Part shown: piece by piece, positions 23,101 to 38,100 of the stretch
How positions within the stretch are numbered: position 1 is the first letter of the stretch
Layout of the letters: the number at the start of each line of letters is the position of its first letter
DNA from: Symbiodinium natans
Taxonomy: Eukaryota > Sar > Dinophyceae > Suessiales > Symbiodiniaceae
NCBI GenBank assembly: GCA_905221605.1
Contig: CAJNDS010000289.1
Coordinates: 80,001-144,000 of the forward strand
DNA: 64,000 bases
Reading direction: 5' to 3'
Notes under the pieces: model-generated
Seen by the model: only the letters and a program-made list of their open reading frames with translations
Told to the model about the DNA's origin: nothing
The model's database searches: none
Made by a program: the position numbers and the translations under genes

Positions 23101-26100
23101 AATTGAGAATTTAGAAAATCCACAATACGCAGTCCGATCCCTAAAAGAGTTTTCATATTACAATAGCATGGGTTTCCCTACCCTAGTCTTAATTAGCTCT
23201 AATTAGCCTTAATTGTGGCGGGAACCTTGAGGGGGGTAGAGGCGCACTTGGGCACTGCGCAGGCCTGTGAGGGCCAGGGCGTGGTGTTTGTGCCGATGGT
23301 GGTGGAATCCACAGGCACATGGGACAAAGGTGCAGGCATCGTCCTCCAGCACATTGCGCGGGCTGTGGCTGCGCGGACTGGCGAGGAGCCCCAGCGTGCA
23401 CATTGCGCCCTCATGCAGGAGCTGTGCGTTCTGATCCGTGCCCATCGGGCGCGGGCGGCCCTGCGCCGCCGCGCTGAAGCTGCGGAGACATGATGCTTGG
23501 AAGCAGCAAGGAGCTGCGCTGGGGGAGACCCGGTGTACTGGGGGTGTTCTGGGTAGCTGTGGACGCCCGCTCGTACAGTACGACACAGGGGGGGGGGCCC
23601 ACGACCCTGCGTAACTGTCTGTCTATGACTGTGCACTTCGGAAGTGGCGATGCTGGAGGCAAAGGACTTCTGCACCTTCCTGGAAGCACGGAGCTGCGCT
23701 CGGGAGGACCCGGCGTAGTAGGGGGGGCGGTTGACGGGCCCTGCTGCGTCTTCCGTCCGCGACCCTGAGTGTCGGTTTTGCTCGGTGGAGCGCTACTTGC
23801 TAGAATCGTGTTGATGCTTGGAGTTCCGGCATGGATTTGGTTGCTCAGCTGTTGCCACAAGCAGCTGCGAAGGCCCAAGCCTCGAGGTTCCTAAGCCATC
23901 TCGGTGCCATTCGTACCTGTTTCGCGCCTCAATCAACGCATCGAGTCGCGCTGATTATTGTTGTATCACCTCCCGAGTCGGAGTCGTCAAGGCTGGAGCT
24001 GGAGGGCAACGCCAGGCCCTAAACCCAAAACCCTAAACCTAAACCCGGGTGCGGGGGGGAGGGGGGTCGTAGGGAAACCCATGATAATCGGGATAATCCA
24101 ATTTTATTGGGTATATGAGGGTTTAGGGTTTAAGGTTTAGGGTTTAGGGGCCCCCAATGTTACGGAACATGAGTGGCCTCTAACGTGACTCTAACGGTTG
24201 AAGGCTTTTTTAAGGTTTAGGGTTTAGGGTTTAGGGTTTAGGGTTTAGAGTTTAGGGTTTAGGGTTTAGGGTTTAGGGTTTAGGGTGCAGCTGGCAGACA
24301 CGTGGTGAAGGTCTTGCCGATAACCACCTCGCTGAGAGGCAAAGGACTGCGGGCATGGCTGAGTCCACAGCAGTATCGGGTTAAGGGCTTAGGGTTAGGG
24401 GTAAGGGTTTAGGGTTTAGGGTTTAGGGTTCAGGGTTCAGGGTTTAGGGCAGTATACATGTCGAGCAGGTGGCCTTCTTGCAGGCAACCGTGCGCTTTCA
24501 GGGGGCTCGGAACGGTTTCGGCACCAAGGCCCGAAAGACTGAACTGACATCAGGGCTTCGACTGTGGAAACGAGGATCCCACACTTGGGAATTGAAGCCT
24601 CTAAGGGCAGTTCGGTCTCTGAAGTATGGACCCTTGGGTTAATAGAGGGTATTTAGGAGGTATATAAAGGGTCCCCATACTCAGGGACCAAGAGACTACA
24701 ACAACAAGGGTTGGCTTAGGGTTTAGGGTTTAGGGTCCCCATACTCAGGGGCTGACGTCCTGGAGCCCCACAGCCCTTATAATCCATAGTCCTGAACCCA
24801 AAAGCGCGTAAGGGGTTTCAGGGTTTAGGGTTTAGGGTTTGGGGTTTGGGGTTTAGGGAATGGGGTTTAGGGTTTTCTAGGGTTTACATGCAGGCTCCAG
24901 TGTAGCGCCTTTTCGGGTTAGGTCTAGGGGGTTCTAGCTTACGAAGCCCAAAAAGGTGCGACACAGGAGCCTTTAGGTGGGGGGTTCGGGCTCGTGCATC
25001 AACCCTCACGGGCGAAGCGCTCGGCATCAGGATCTACTGGGTTCTACCTTGGACCCTTAAGGTTGTACCCTTGGGTTTTGAGGTCCCGTTTAAGGATCCC
25101 TAAAGGACTATAAGGGCCACATTCGGAGTATATCAAGGGGAACCTTTAGGGGTAGAACCTTATGGGTGCGAGCCTTCATCCCTTGAACTCTGGCACTTGA
25201 AAGAACCTCAAAGCCTAAACTCTCAAAGTCCTAGACCCTAAGCCCTCAAGCCTAAAACCCCAAACCCCTAAACCTTAAGTATAGCTGAGTCTTAGACCCT
25301 AAGACCTCAAGCCTAAAACCCCAAACCCCTAAACCTCAAGTAAAGCGCTGAAGCCTAAACTCTCAAAGTCTTCGACCCTAAGCCCTCAAGCCTAAATCCC
25401 AAACCCCTGAACCTTAACTTGGCTGCACTTAGGAAGGTAGCTGTAAATCAAATTTTTAGCTACCTTACAAGGAAACCCCAATAAACCCCAAAAAGGCTAA
25501 GGATCCAAAGTTCCAGTAAGGCCCCACAAAGTGAAGCAAACCTGAGGCCCGGAGCTTCTACCCAGGAGCCCTGGCCTTTGCCAAACCCATGTCCGTCAGC
25601 TTTATGTGGCCGTGCTCGTTGAGGAGCAAGTTTCTGAAGGTCAGGTTAGGGTTCAGGGTTTAGGGTTTAGGGTTTAGGGTCTAGGGTCTAGGGTCTAGGG
25701 TCTAGGGTTTAGGGTTTAGGGTTCAGGGTCTAGGGTCTAGGGGGTTTAGGGTTCAAGGCCGATAAGCTTGGCAGCCCAGCAACCCTTCTTGGGTTGGTTA
25801 CTCTATAAGGGAACCTTGAACCCAAAAGGAAATGGGAACAAGGGTACCACTGGGCTAGCAAGTAAGCGTCGTCAGATTTTCAGGCTCACAGGTCCCAGAT
25901 CTTTAGTTGGCTGCACTTAGGAGGGTAGCTATAAATTAAATGTTTAGCTGCCTTACTAGGAAACCCAATAAATCCCAAAAAGGCTAAGGATCTAAAGTTA
26001 CAGTACAGCACCACAATGTTTAGTCCTTGAGGCTCCACGTGTTTGAGCCTTTTAACCCCAAACCGGTACAGTAGGGAACTGGGCGGTAGCTTGACATGCA

Positions 26101-29100
26101 AGGGCACCAAGTTACCCAGATATTATTGAAGTCTAGACAGCACCACCTGGGTTGAGGGCTTAGGGTTTATAGGAACCCTAACCCAGGAGAATGTTGCACT
26201 GACATGGTGTCACAATTCAATCAAGTGTCTTCACGGCTTGTGAAGACCCCCCCCCCCGCCCTGTGCTGGCGATGTCCAAAAAAAAGTCTATAATTCCCAC
26301 CGCACCTCACCCCCCCCCCCCCCCCCCCCCCCCCCCTCGTTGAACTGGGGTGTCTTGGGTTCTCTGGCGAAATGAGCTTGGGAAATGGATGCCCTGAGTC
26401 CCTTGGAGGAGACGTGAAGTACCAAATCTCTCCCTCTATCAGGAAGCTCTTGAAATACTTCACGGAGCCAAGGGCCGCTAGACCCTATGTCCATCAACCC
26501 TAAAACCTAAATCCTAAATCTTGAGCCCTAAACCCTACAGGGCTTCTAGGCTGGTCACCTTGCTCGCAACGCACAACCCTAAACCCTAAACCCTAAACCC
26601 TAAACCCTAAACCCTAAACCCTAAACCCTAAACCCTAAACCCTAAACCTCCTCGGTATCAGCAAAGCATCTCCGGCTTGAGATCTCGGAAGACAATCTTC
26701 TTGCCTCGATTGAAATACTTACTTAGGGTTACACCCTAAACCCTAAACCCTAAACCCTAAACCCTAAACCCTAAACCCTAAACCCTAAACCCTAAACCCT
26801 AAACCCTAAACCCTAAACCCTAAACCCTAAACCTGCCCTAAGCCTGAGCCCAATTTTAAGTTTAGAGGCTGGGGGTTGGGGTCTGGGAAGTTCTTTTCGA
26901 GGTTGAGGGGCTTCTTTGGAAGTCTTGCTGGTCCAGTTTCCGCTGGGAACGCTAGGTCAACCTTTGGGATTATGTTAGGGGATTACCCACCCGCCCACAA
27001 AGGCCCGAGGTCAGTTACGTACTCGACTTCGAAGTGCTTGTACCTCAAAGACTCTTCTAGGAACCGCTGAAGTTGATGTGGGGTCTCCTAAGGGCCGAAC
27101 ATCCGAACACGAACCTAGGATTCAGACTCCAAGGAGCTGTAGGGTTTAGGGTTTAGGGTTTAGGGTTTAGGGTCTAGGGTTTAGGGCTTAGGTCTAGGGT
27201 TTAGGGTTTAGGGTTTAGGGTTTAGGGTTTGGGGTTTAGGGTTTAGGGTTTAGGGTTTAGGGTTTAGGGTTTAGGGTTTAGGGTTTAGGGTTTAGGGTTT
27301 AGGAGCTGCACTCCCCAAAGGCGCAATGCCACCGCAATGGAGTGTAGTTTTGAGACGCCGAGCAACTGTGCAGGTGGTCGAAGGCTGCGACCTTGGCAAA
27401 GGAAGCACGACTCTGACCCAACCTACATCTACAAGTCCAACTCCTACACCCAAAACCCTCAACCTGACACTCAGAAATGCTGCGCCCCACACCCTAAACC
27501 CTAAACCCTAAACCGTGAAGCCTGAACCCTAAACCCTAAACCCTGAACCTGCGGGGTCAGGACGAGGGAGCAGCCTTGGAGGCATGAGAGGCTGTTAGCC
27601 AGGGCAGGTTGGAGGTCTTTCTGGGGGTTTAGGGTTTAGGGTTTCGGGTTTAGGGTTTCGGGTTTAAGGTACCTCAAGATCTCAGAGCTTCCTTGTCCTG
27701 TGCCCCCTCCCGATATGAGTGTACACTGTGGCTGTAGTCGGGCATTAGATAACCCTAAACCCTAAACCCTAAACCCTAAACCCTACAGTAAACTGTTCCC
27801 CCTTGCACTAAGAGTCTTTAATGGGGATTATAATGGGGGGGGTACTACAATCCTTATTAAGGACACCACAACAAAAAATTGAAGTCGGGTCGAGCTCATG
27901 GTTTCGTATAGGACGCCCTGCTTCCTTGGTTCATCAGAACTGTGGAACTCCCATGAGTTAAGTACCCACACAGTACACCTAGTTCCGTAACTCTGGTACA
28001 AGTCGACCCCACAGGGATGCTACCCCTTACACCAACAGTCCTTAATCGGGATTGTCGTACCCCATATTATCATCCCTCTTAAGGACTGTGAGTATAAGAA
28101 GGGGAATCCCAATCTAAACCCTAAACCCTAAACCCTAAACCCTAAACCGTAAACCCTAAACCCTAAACCCTAAACCCTAAACCCTAAACCCTAAACCCTA
28201 AACCCCAAGGCAGCCATGGAGCAACCCCAGCCACGTAGAACTGTGCATGGCCCTCCTTGCCAGTCAGACCTTTCTTGTTGTAGGTGGCCTCTCGCAACTT
28301 CTGAAGAAAAGGGTTTAGGGTTTAGGGTTTAGGGTTTAAAGGGTTTAGGGTTTAGGGTTTAGGGTTTAGGGTTTAGGGTTTAGGGTTTAGGGTTTAGGGT
28401 TTAGGGTTTAGGGTTTAGGGTTTAGGGTCTAGGGTCTAGGGTCTAGGGTTCAGGGCCTCGAAACTTCTGAGCTTTGGGAAATTCGGAAGGAAGGCATGAA
28501 GGCAAAAGTTAGGCTTGGGTCTGGGTCGCAAATTTCTAGACCCAACGCCTGAAGCTAAAGGGTTCTAGGGGATTCAAGCCCAAGGAATCTGAGAAAGACC
28601 ACAAGTCAGCTTGCTCCAAGGTGCACATGAAGGGAATAAGGGCACGACCCTAAACCCCAAACCCTAAAACCTATCTTAAACCCTAAGCCCTAAGCCCTAA
28701 ACCCAAAACCCTACTATACACAAACTCGCGGAGGAGTTCTTGGGAGTGCCAAAATGACTCGTGGTTTGGGATTTCTTGACAAGGAAGTCGAGAATAGGTA
28801 CCCTAGAATATATGGGTACCATAGAATACCCTTGAATTAGGGGAATTGTATGGGGGCCCTAATGCCCCAGTGTCCTGAACCCTGAAACCAAATTCCGGCT
28901 TTCACATTTTGCTCCCGGGTCTTCATTCTCCGTTCATCCTTTCGCCTCTTTGCGGCTATCTAGACCAAAGAGCAACCTAGGAATAACAAGGGTGTCCGTT
29001 TTGGTTTAAAAAGGGCTTATAAGGGAACCTAAACCATAAAGCAGTTGGAACAAGGGCCTACTCTGGGTCCTTCAGCTATTCCCAAATACCTTTGTAGCAA

Positions 29101-32100
29101 AGACTTTTGTGCGAAAAAAGGCCCTTCAATAAGAATCCTTGGAGCCTAAGGGTTGGGTTCTGCATGTAGCGCGTGCAAGCAATGGCAGGAGCGCTGCAAT
29201 GAAGAAGGAAGATGGGACCGCAGCACTGAAACCACAGCATTCGCAAGAACAAGGGCAGCAACCGCAAGCACAAGATCTGCACCTGAAACCCGGCCTGAAC
29301 CCTAAGCCCCAAGCCCCAAACCCTAAAAGATTGAACCTCTGGCTCCGGTGTTTACCTTGTAGGGAGTCCGAACTTCCGGAACTTAAGTAGGGACTTTCAT
29401 CGCGCACAGCGGCATAGAGCTCGCCGCCCAACGCACACTCCAAGAGGAAGAACAGGTGATCTGGACCTGAGCATGTGGTCACTTCCTCTAAAGTCTGGTC
29501 CCTAAACATTAAACCCTAGACCCTAAACCCTAAATAAAACCTAAACCCTAATGGGCTTATTGTAAGGCGGCCCCTAATTCACATTTAGGGCACCCACAAA
29601 AGGGACCATAACTGAGATGTCGCTTTTGGGGAAGTCTTTTTCAGTTTTGGGCTTCCCTGACCCTCGGCCCAATGACCCTAAACCTCCAGGGTTTAGGGTT
29701 TAGGGTTACCAAGATGTGCATACCTGACAGCTTACCCCAACCCATGACTTGTAGCCCAAGATGAAAGCTTTTACCCAATCCAAGGACTCTAGCAACACAT
29801 GAACCTCCGAAGGTAACACTGTCCCACTACTGATACACTTACTGGCCCAAAACCCAAGGAAATAAAGTTGAAACTTTCAGAATGAACTACCTTATATGAA
29901 GCCCAAAAGTTTAAAAGTTGGGTTTTGAGCCAGTAAGTACACACCGAACCTAAACCCCAAACTCGAGATCCCCAGCTTCAAGAGAGGCTGGGGCTGTGGC
30001 TGTTGAAGGTCTCGTAGACCTTGGTTGCTTTTGAGGTCCACTTGGTATGAAGACCTGCTTTTTTTTAGAGGTGCGGCATTTCTCCCGTGCGAATGCTATT
30101 GCTTATAGGTTTCTGATACCCATGTAGAGCGGAGACTTGAGAGCATCCAAGGGACCTTGATGATGAATGGGGACTCGCACGCCAGCTGCACGTCTCTTTC
30201 GCCTTTCAGCAAGAGCTTCCAAGCAACTGGCTGCTTGGAAGCCTTACTACAAAGGGTTATGGGGATTATAGACCCAAAGAGCCCAATACCCCTTAATTAA
30301 GGAATATTCCCTAAATCATATTCAGGATCCCTTTATCATTCAAGGCATCTTCCTTAATTAAGGAGTATTGGGCACTCTGGGGAAGCTTTTCTAGGGGATA
30401 CTAAGTAGCCTTACTAAGTCACAAGGGCTTCCAAGTAACAATTGCATCGATGCGGGGCTTTACGGCCCTCAACCACAACTCGGCACCTAAACCCGAAAGC
30501 CCGAAATTCCAAGCAATACCAGGAGAGCCCCAAAACCCCTTAACCAAGGAATATCCCTTGAATTATAAAGGGATCCTCATTATGGTTTAAGCAATTGGGG
30601 GTATTGGGCTGTCTGGGTATTGTTTGGAGACTCATAAAGGGATCCTTAGCTTTGGAGTAGACCCTGGAAAAAAAGTATATACTTTTTAGGTAATAAGTAG
30701 CAATAATAGGAACCCCTAAACCCTAAACCCTAAACCCTAAACCCTAAACCCTAAACCCTAAACCCTAAACCCTAAACCCTAAACTCCCAGGATCCTGATT
30801 CCGATTTAAGGAATATTCTTAGTTAAGAGGTCTTTGGGCTCTCTGGGTACCACGCACCCGAACTCCGAAAGCCCCAAGCCCTCACCGTTACGGTTTAGGG
30901 TTTAGGGTTTAGGGTTTAGGGTTTAGGGTTTAGGGTTTAGGGTTTAGGGTTTAGGGTTTAGGGTTTAGGGTTTAGGGTTTAGGGTCTAGGGTTTAGGGTT
31001 TAGGGTTTAGGGTGATGGCGGATCCCTTCCTCCATACCCTAAACCCTAAACCCTAAACCCTAAACCCTAAACCCTAAACCCTAAACCCTAAACCCTTCAA
31101 TCCCGGTCGCTCATCACGCTCGTCTGCATGCCCGACTTCACGATGAAGCCCTTGCTCAGAGCCTTCGAAAGTCTTGGTGCTATAACTTTTAATAAGGGTT
31201 TAGGGTTTAGGGTTTAGGGTTTAGGGTTTAGGGTTTAGGGTTTAGGGTTTAGGGCTGCAGGTCCTGCTCCCTAAACGCTGCACATCCCCAAAACGCCCTC
31301 TTCTTTGCCTCGAAATCGTTTCTCGCCACAATGACATGCAGCGGGGCTTGTGCGTGATAAGATCCAGGTTCCTCAAACCTAAACCCACCATAGACCATCT
31401 TCAGCATTCGGGGCCCTTTTAAGCAAATTCGCAACCCTCCAAACAGCTCAAGAAAGCTAAAGCAGTGTGACGTAGCAGTTAAGCCCGTATGCTAATGCTT
31501 AAGCTTTTTGCCCTAAACTTCCTGCTCCCTAAACCCTAAACCCCGAACTGTGATGTCTGAGATGAGTTCAGTGCGCAAGGCGGGTCAAAACCTGTAGACA
31601 CTGCGCGCCTTGCTAACCCCAATATGCATGCGATGGAAGCGGCCCAAGGCCCAAAACCATTCTAATGGAAGAAGGTCCTTAAACCTAAACCCTAAACCCT
31701 AAACCCCAAAAGCCCATAAATCCCAACATCATCTATAGACCCAAGAGTATCTAAGAATAACAAGGGGTACCCTCCTTTTTTGTTTAAGGGGGGGCTTATA
31801 AGGGAACCTCGACCCTAAAAAAGGGGGAAACGAGGGGCCCACTCCGGGTCCCAGTCATCTTCGCCCCTGCAGGCCTAACCCTAAACCCTAAACCCTAAAC
31901 CCTAAACCCTAAACCCTAAACCCTAAACCCTAAACTCTAAACCCTAAACCCAGCTCCGTGGGCTTTCGAGGGCTTAAAGGGTTCAGGGCTTAGGGGGCGG
32001 GCTTAAGGGCTTCATGAAGAGAGACTCAGAAGGCTTTTGGGATGATAGGGCTTAGAAGGGCTCTAGGGTTTAGGGTTTAGGGTTTAGTCATTGAGGGATT

Positions 32101-35100
32101 GAGGGATTTAGGGATTAAGGGACCCCCAAGGGTGCAACCTGGAGGGGCCCAAGGTAAGAGCGAAATGAAAGCTGGAGGCGCCTAAAAATGCCGACACTCT
32201 CCCGAAGCTTGATTGGTTTAGGGTTTAGGGTTTAGGGTTTAGGGTTCATAGACCCTTGAACACCCCAAAGACCCAAAGCCGTGTCCAGACGAGACCCAAG
32301 ACAGTGAATCCTAAACCCCTAAACCCACAAACCCTGAACCCACAAACCCTAAACCCTAAACCCTAAACCCTAAACCCTAAACCCTAAACCCTAAACAGAA
32401 GCTAGGTCAAACCCCTATCGACCTTCAGGGCATAGGTGTTGCCCGTGGACGTGTGCTCCACGAGCTCCTTGGGGGTTTAGGGTTTAGGGTTTAGGGTTTA
32501 GGGTTTAGGGTTTAGGGTTTAGGGTTTAGGGTTTAGGGTTTAGGGTTTAGGGTGGATTCTAGGAAGGTCAGGGGCTTCTTCAGGCTTTCGAGATAGGGTT
32601 TGGGCTCAGGGTTTAAAAGGGTTTGGATTTAATTAGGGGCTTGTATGGCTATAGGGGGCTACCAGCACGGAAGGATGTTGTAAAACCATCTGAACAACTT
32701 CCGAAAACTTGGATCCTGCTTGGTACAATATGAACTACGCAAGAAGCCCCAGAAACCGCACCAAGTCCCCAAAAGCGCTGCCCGGCACCTGAATATCCTG
32801 AACCCTAGAAAGCTGCTCATAAGCCACTAAACCATTAAGCCCTACCCAGAGAGCCCAATACTCCTGACTTAAGGAATGGACCTTAAGCTATCTGAACCCT
32901 AAACCCTAGACCCTAAACCCTAGACCCCAAACCCTAAACCCTAGACCCTAAGTCATGTAGGGATCCTTATAAGACTTAAAGAATATCCCTGAAATGACAC
33001 CCCTGAACCATAAGAACGGACAAGGGGGCCACAGCGCCGAAACCGCCACAGCCCAGCAGACCCAGCACTGTAAGGTCCTCGCAACTGGGCAGAAAAAACC
33101 TACGAAGGGCCTTTAAGGTTTAGGGCTTAGGGTTTAGGGTATAGGGTTCAGGGTCTAGGTTGAGGGTTTAGGGTTTAGGGCTCGTGTGGTCTTTTTGGGC
33201 CAAACAAATACTACATGACCCTTCGAACCTTAGAGCTTTCGGGCTGGGGTTTCGTGGGTTCTGTTCTGTAGGAATTAGGTCACCAAGTCCCTAGCTATGA
33301 GCAGGCTTACAAAAACTTAGGCAGTAAGTCCTCCACAACTACAATTAGTACAGATACGGGCATGGACCCTTCCTGTAGACGCCTAAACCTTAAACCCTAA
33401 ACCAAGAAAACGGAAAGGACAGAAGGGTGTCAGACCCCAAAACATTCCGGGCTTCTTTGGGTTCTGGAATTGGAGCTTGCAGGGTTTAGGGTTTAGGGTT
33501 TAGGGTTAGGGTTTAGGTTTTAGGGTTTAGGGCTAACAGCGCTTAGGGTTTGTGGGCGGGGAGGGGGGCTGAAGGCGGGGGCGGCGGCCGGGGGGGGGGG
33601 CGGGGGGGGGTGTGGTGTTAGGATTACATGCTCAATGCCGTTACCCAGCCCTACCTGGAAGCTCTTCTGACTTAGTACTTTGTAGCCCCTAGAAACCCTC
33701 AATCCCCATAACCCACCTTTCTAATCCTACTTACTAAGTCAAGAAAGCTTCCAAGTAACACCGAAGCATTGGCCTCCGATCGAGGGTTTAGGAGTTTAGG
33801 GTTTAGCTTCTATGGTGGAATTTAACATATGGGGGTTTCCGAAAATAGGGGTACCCTTTTTGGGGGTCCCTCAATCTATTCTATTTGGGGTATAGAAGTG
33901 GTACCCCACATATTGGGAAATACCCATATATGTGGCAGGCGACCAGACACAGGTACGACTATGGAAGTATAGATAAAGGCTGCCTGGTCAAAGGGAACAG
34001 GACCTTAAGGGCTTTTGATAATGCCTGATTGCTGCTTGAAATCTGGGTTGAGCTCCTGGCCCTTGCGAACAATTTTAAGGATTTGGGCCTGAGTTGAAGT
34101 TCTGGGAAGTAGCTACCATGCCTCAAGGGTGCAATGTTTCACACACCACACACACACACAACACCCCAAAGGCCTGAAAAACCCTGATCTGTCAACCTGC
34201 CCAACCTTGCGGCTGAGGGAGTACCAGACGCCGAACGTTTTGCATCAGGAACCCGTGTTAATATCTATCAAAACTTCTGCTGCGGAATCTCGGCCGCTTA
34301 CGCGGTGGCATGGGCGGAGGAGAATTTCCCCGCCTTCCGCTTGATCTTGCCAAAGCGGCTCTTGCGCAGGAGCATGCTGCCAGGTGACTCCTGCATTTAG
34401 AGTTTAGGGTTTAGGGTTGAGGGTTTAGGGTTTAGGGTTTGGGGTTTGGAAAGCCTCGAGTCTGGCAGACGAGGGGCTTGCTCAGATCTAGTTGCTTTCT
34501 GAGCGGTGCCCGGTAGTTTAGATCCCCCCCCCACCCCTACTCCCCAAAGCCCCGCACAATGCTTTCTCAGTTAGCAATAGGGACGCCCCAAGTGTTATTC
34601 CAGAACCGCCGATCCCTCATCCGTTTTCACCCCTAGGGGGGGATATACATTTTCAACATTTCAAAATATTTTTCATCATTTTTGACATCAGCCCCTCGCA
34701 CATTTTCCATCAAAAAAATTACTAAAATTTACAAAAAATATTATATAAAATTTAAAAATTCAATTTTTCAATCAGTATAATAAATTCAATTTTATTTTTT
34801 GTAAATTTTAGGTCACTTTTCAAGCAGTCAAATAATTCAAAAATTCATAAATTTTCAGAAATTTATGATAAAAAAATTCATAAATTTTGAACAAATTTTG
34901 GGAAAATTTTATCATAAATTTTCATAAAATTTATTCAAAAGTTTTTGAACAAATTTTATCATAAATTTTATTACAAAAATTTTTGTAATATTTTTTGTGA
35001 TATTTTTTGTGATATTTTTTTGTGATAATTTTTTGTGATAATTTTACATTTTATTTTGTAAATAGTTTTTGACATTATCGTCTTCAATTCCATTTAGATT

Positions 35101-38100
35101 AATATTTATTGTTTTCAGATCTTCAAGTTCTTTTAATATTACATTGTTTTTATGTGTTTGTGATTTCTCATGTTGTGATTTTTTGTAATGTTTTACATCA
35201 TAATTACAAAACGGACAATGATAAATTATTTTCATATATTCTTTTCTATGTGCTTTCACTTTTTCCTTATTATCCTCTTGATATTTTTTATGTCGTTCCT
35301 TTTCTTGTTCTTTATGACTGTCTCTATATTGCTTTTGTTTTAACTTACATAAATCTGGGTTTTCTTCATAATCTTTTCTACTTTTTTCACGACATCGTCT
35401 TCTACAGTCATCGCATAATTTGAAGTTTTCTGAAAATTCCCACCATTCACGCATTCTCTGACAACCTCTACAATATCTTGAACTTACCATGGTTATAGAT
35501 ATATGTTATTATCCCTTTAGGCATATACCATATATCATAAACTTTTTTAAACATATTTTTATCTTCATTTCTTTAGATATGTATCATATATCTTAACTAA
35601 TAGAATTATTATTTTCATACAATTCTATTAGTTCTTTTTGTAGTTCAATTTGTTTTTCTAAATACTTCATTTCCTTATCTAAATGTTCCTGTTCTTCTTT
35701 TTCTATAACGCATTTTTGTTTTATTTCTACAATTTTGTTTTCCCTACTTTCTTTGATAATTTCTAGTTTTTCTAATTCGTGCTTTGCCTGTTTGTAAAGT
35801 ATTTCAAATAATTCATCTAAAACGGATGATTTCATATATATAATACTATATATTTTAGTTTTTAAAACTTTTAAAACTTTTGAAAAATAAATATTTCAAT
35901 AAAGATTATTTATTTATTGAAATATTTTGAAGCTTTTATTTTCTAAATATTTCGTCCCTATACAAATTTTTGAGTTCCTTTAGATATCCCTTTTTCATTT
36001 CCTTATCACCTGCTGACTTGATCCAATTGTTATATATTCTTTTATAATTTCTGAAAGTTCTAGTGCTTATTGTATGTCTGTTATTTGCTTCTTCAAATAC
36101 TTCTCTCAATTTTTGTATACCTATCTTGCTTGGTTTGATTAATGTAGGTTCGTCCATATCTTGCTCTTCTACTGTTCCTTCCTTCATAATTTCTTTTCTA
36201 GTTAGGGGAGTTTTTCTTGGAACATTATGCGGTGTTCTATCCTTAAATATATCATTAAATAAATTTATCAATCGTTCTTCTTTTTCGTCAATAGAACCGC
36301 CTTTATTGTTTTCATCAATAACTTTATTAATTTCTGCATCATCTACTATTGATAATTGATTTCTTATTTTTGCTATGTTGAATAATGATTTTAATGTTAG
36401 TATATCAATATCTTTTGGGTTTATTCTTGAATAGTCATGAAGTGGTAGATTTGATAATTTATTTATAATTTCTGGATCGTTAATAGTACCCCATCCAGAA
36501 AATAAAACACCCTTTGAGTCTTTGTATAATTTACTAATATCGACATCTTTTTGAAATGGTGGCGGTTGTGGTGGTTCCGGTGGCGGTGCATTTCCGCTTG
36601 AACTTGACGATGCTCCTCCTTGTTGAAAATTAGGTTGTGGTGCTGGTTTTGGGCTTGGTTTTGCTTTTGGTTCCGCTGGTCTCTGTGTTGGTGTTGCTGG
36701 TGGTGTTGCCTTTGGTATTGGTGGTAATTCTGCTTGTGTTGGTTGGCTTGATGATGCAATCGGTAACGGTTGTTGAGTGGCTCCTACATTTGGTTGATGC
36801 GGTTGTAAAACTATTGAAGGTTCTAAGTATTGAGTGTTTGGTATTGGAGTTGGGTCATATGTTGTATATTGTCCGTCTCTGGCTGTTCCTGAAAAATCTA
36901 ATAATGGTCTAGGCTGTGGCAATAATCTATTCATTGCTAACTGTGCCACTTCTTGTGAAAGTCCAGTAGCAAGAGATGAACCAAAATCCATACCAGACAT
37001 CATATTTCCTGCAACATTGCTCCCTACTCTTAAAGCCCCACTTCCTACACTTAAAGCCCCGCGTCCTACTCTTAAAGCCCCACTTCCTAGACTTCTTAAA
37101 ATTCCCGATCCTCCTTCTTCTTCTCTTTCTAACTGTTGTTGATGGGCTTGATAAATTGCTTGTTGGTTGCTTTGTTGTGCAGTTGCTATGTTTCCTAATG
37201 TTTCATTTATTTGTGATAATTGTTGCTCTGGTATTGTGCCGAATTCTTCAATAGTGGATGCATCAGGATCAGTTGCTATATTGTACATCTCTGGCTGTCT
37301 TGGTTGTTCTGGTTCAGGTCTGTCGTGTTGCGTAAATGCTTTATATGTTGTATCATTATCTGACGCATATTGTCGTTTCATGAGATCCCTAGCAATTGCT
37401 TCAGCGATTTGTTTTTCTTGAATTTTCAATTTATCTAAATGATCTTTTCCATCAAATCGTGTTCCTTTATTGCTCTGTTTATAAAATACAGCATCTCTAT
37501 TAGGAAAGGGTTTTAACGCGTCTTCGTTATCATTGACCAATTCCAAAATATCTTCGTATCTAGATCTTCTATGAAATTGTATTCCAGCATTTTTAACTAC
37601 CATTCTTTTTTATATATTGTTTTAGAAAATAGACTCGCTTAATTCGCTTAATGTTTGAACCCTTTTTTCCAGATGTTTTACTGAAGCATCGGGTATTCGT
37701 GGATTATGTATTTCCCCTTTCAATCTTGCTATTTCGGTTTCATAATTTGCTTTCATTTGACCCTCCAATAGTCTCCGTTTAAACGCTAGATTTTTCTCTT
37801 TCGCCTCTCTCGCTTCTAATTGTTTTTTCAAATTCAATAGATAGTCCAGATTTTGTTGACGATATACCAGATCTTCGGATGAATTTACCACAGGATTATC
37901 TAATGATTTTTTCTTATGTTGTTTTATATTTTTTTGAAATTTAAACCTATTATATAGAACCATTTGTATATATTATTATTTAGATTTTTTACTTCTAGCC
38001 TGAAACATAGCTTTACACATATTGTCTGATTTTTCCTGTCTTCTTCTCATAATTTCGGCGTTCATTGATCTCATTTGTAATTGTAATAATTGCTGTTGCG

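Noticed and set aside
24441-24555. Unique GC-rich segment between PKG exons as an extra exon
   Set aside because: The exons on both sides already join directly (LTDMGLAK to VVIGKTFTT) and this segment does not match the kinase.
29126-29509. Hinge-containing 127 aa frame as a kinase pseudogene fragment
   Set aside because: Neighbouring exons for the rest of the kinase follow in order and phase, so this is one exon of an intact gene; most of the longer frame is intron.
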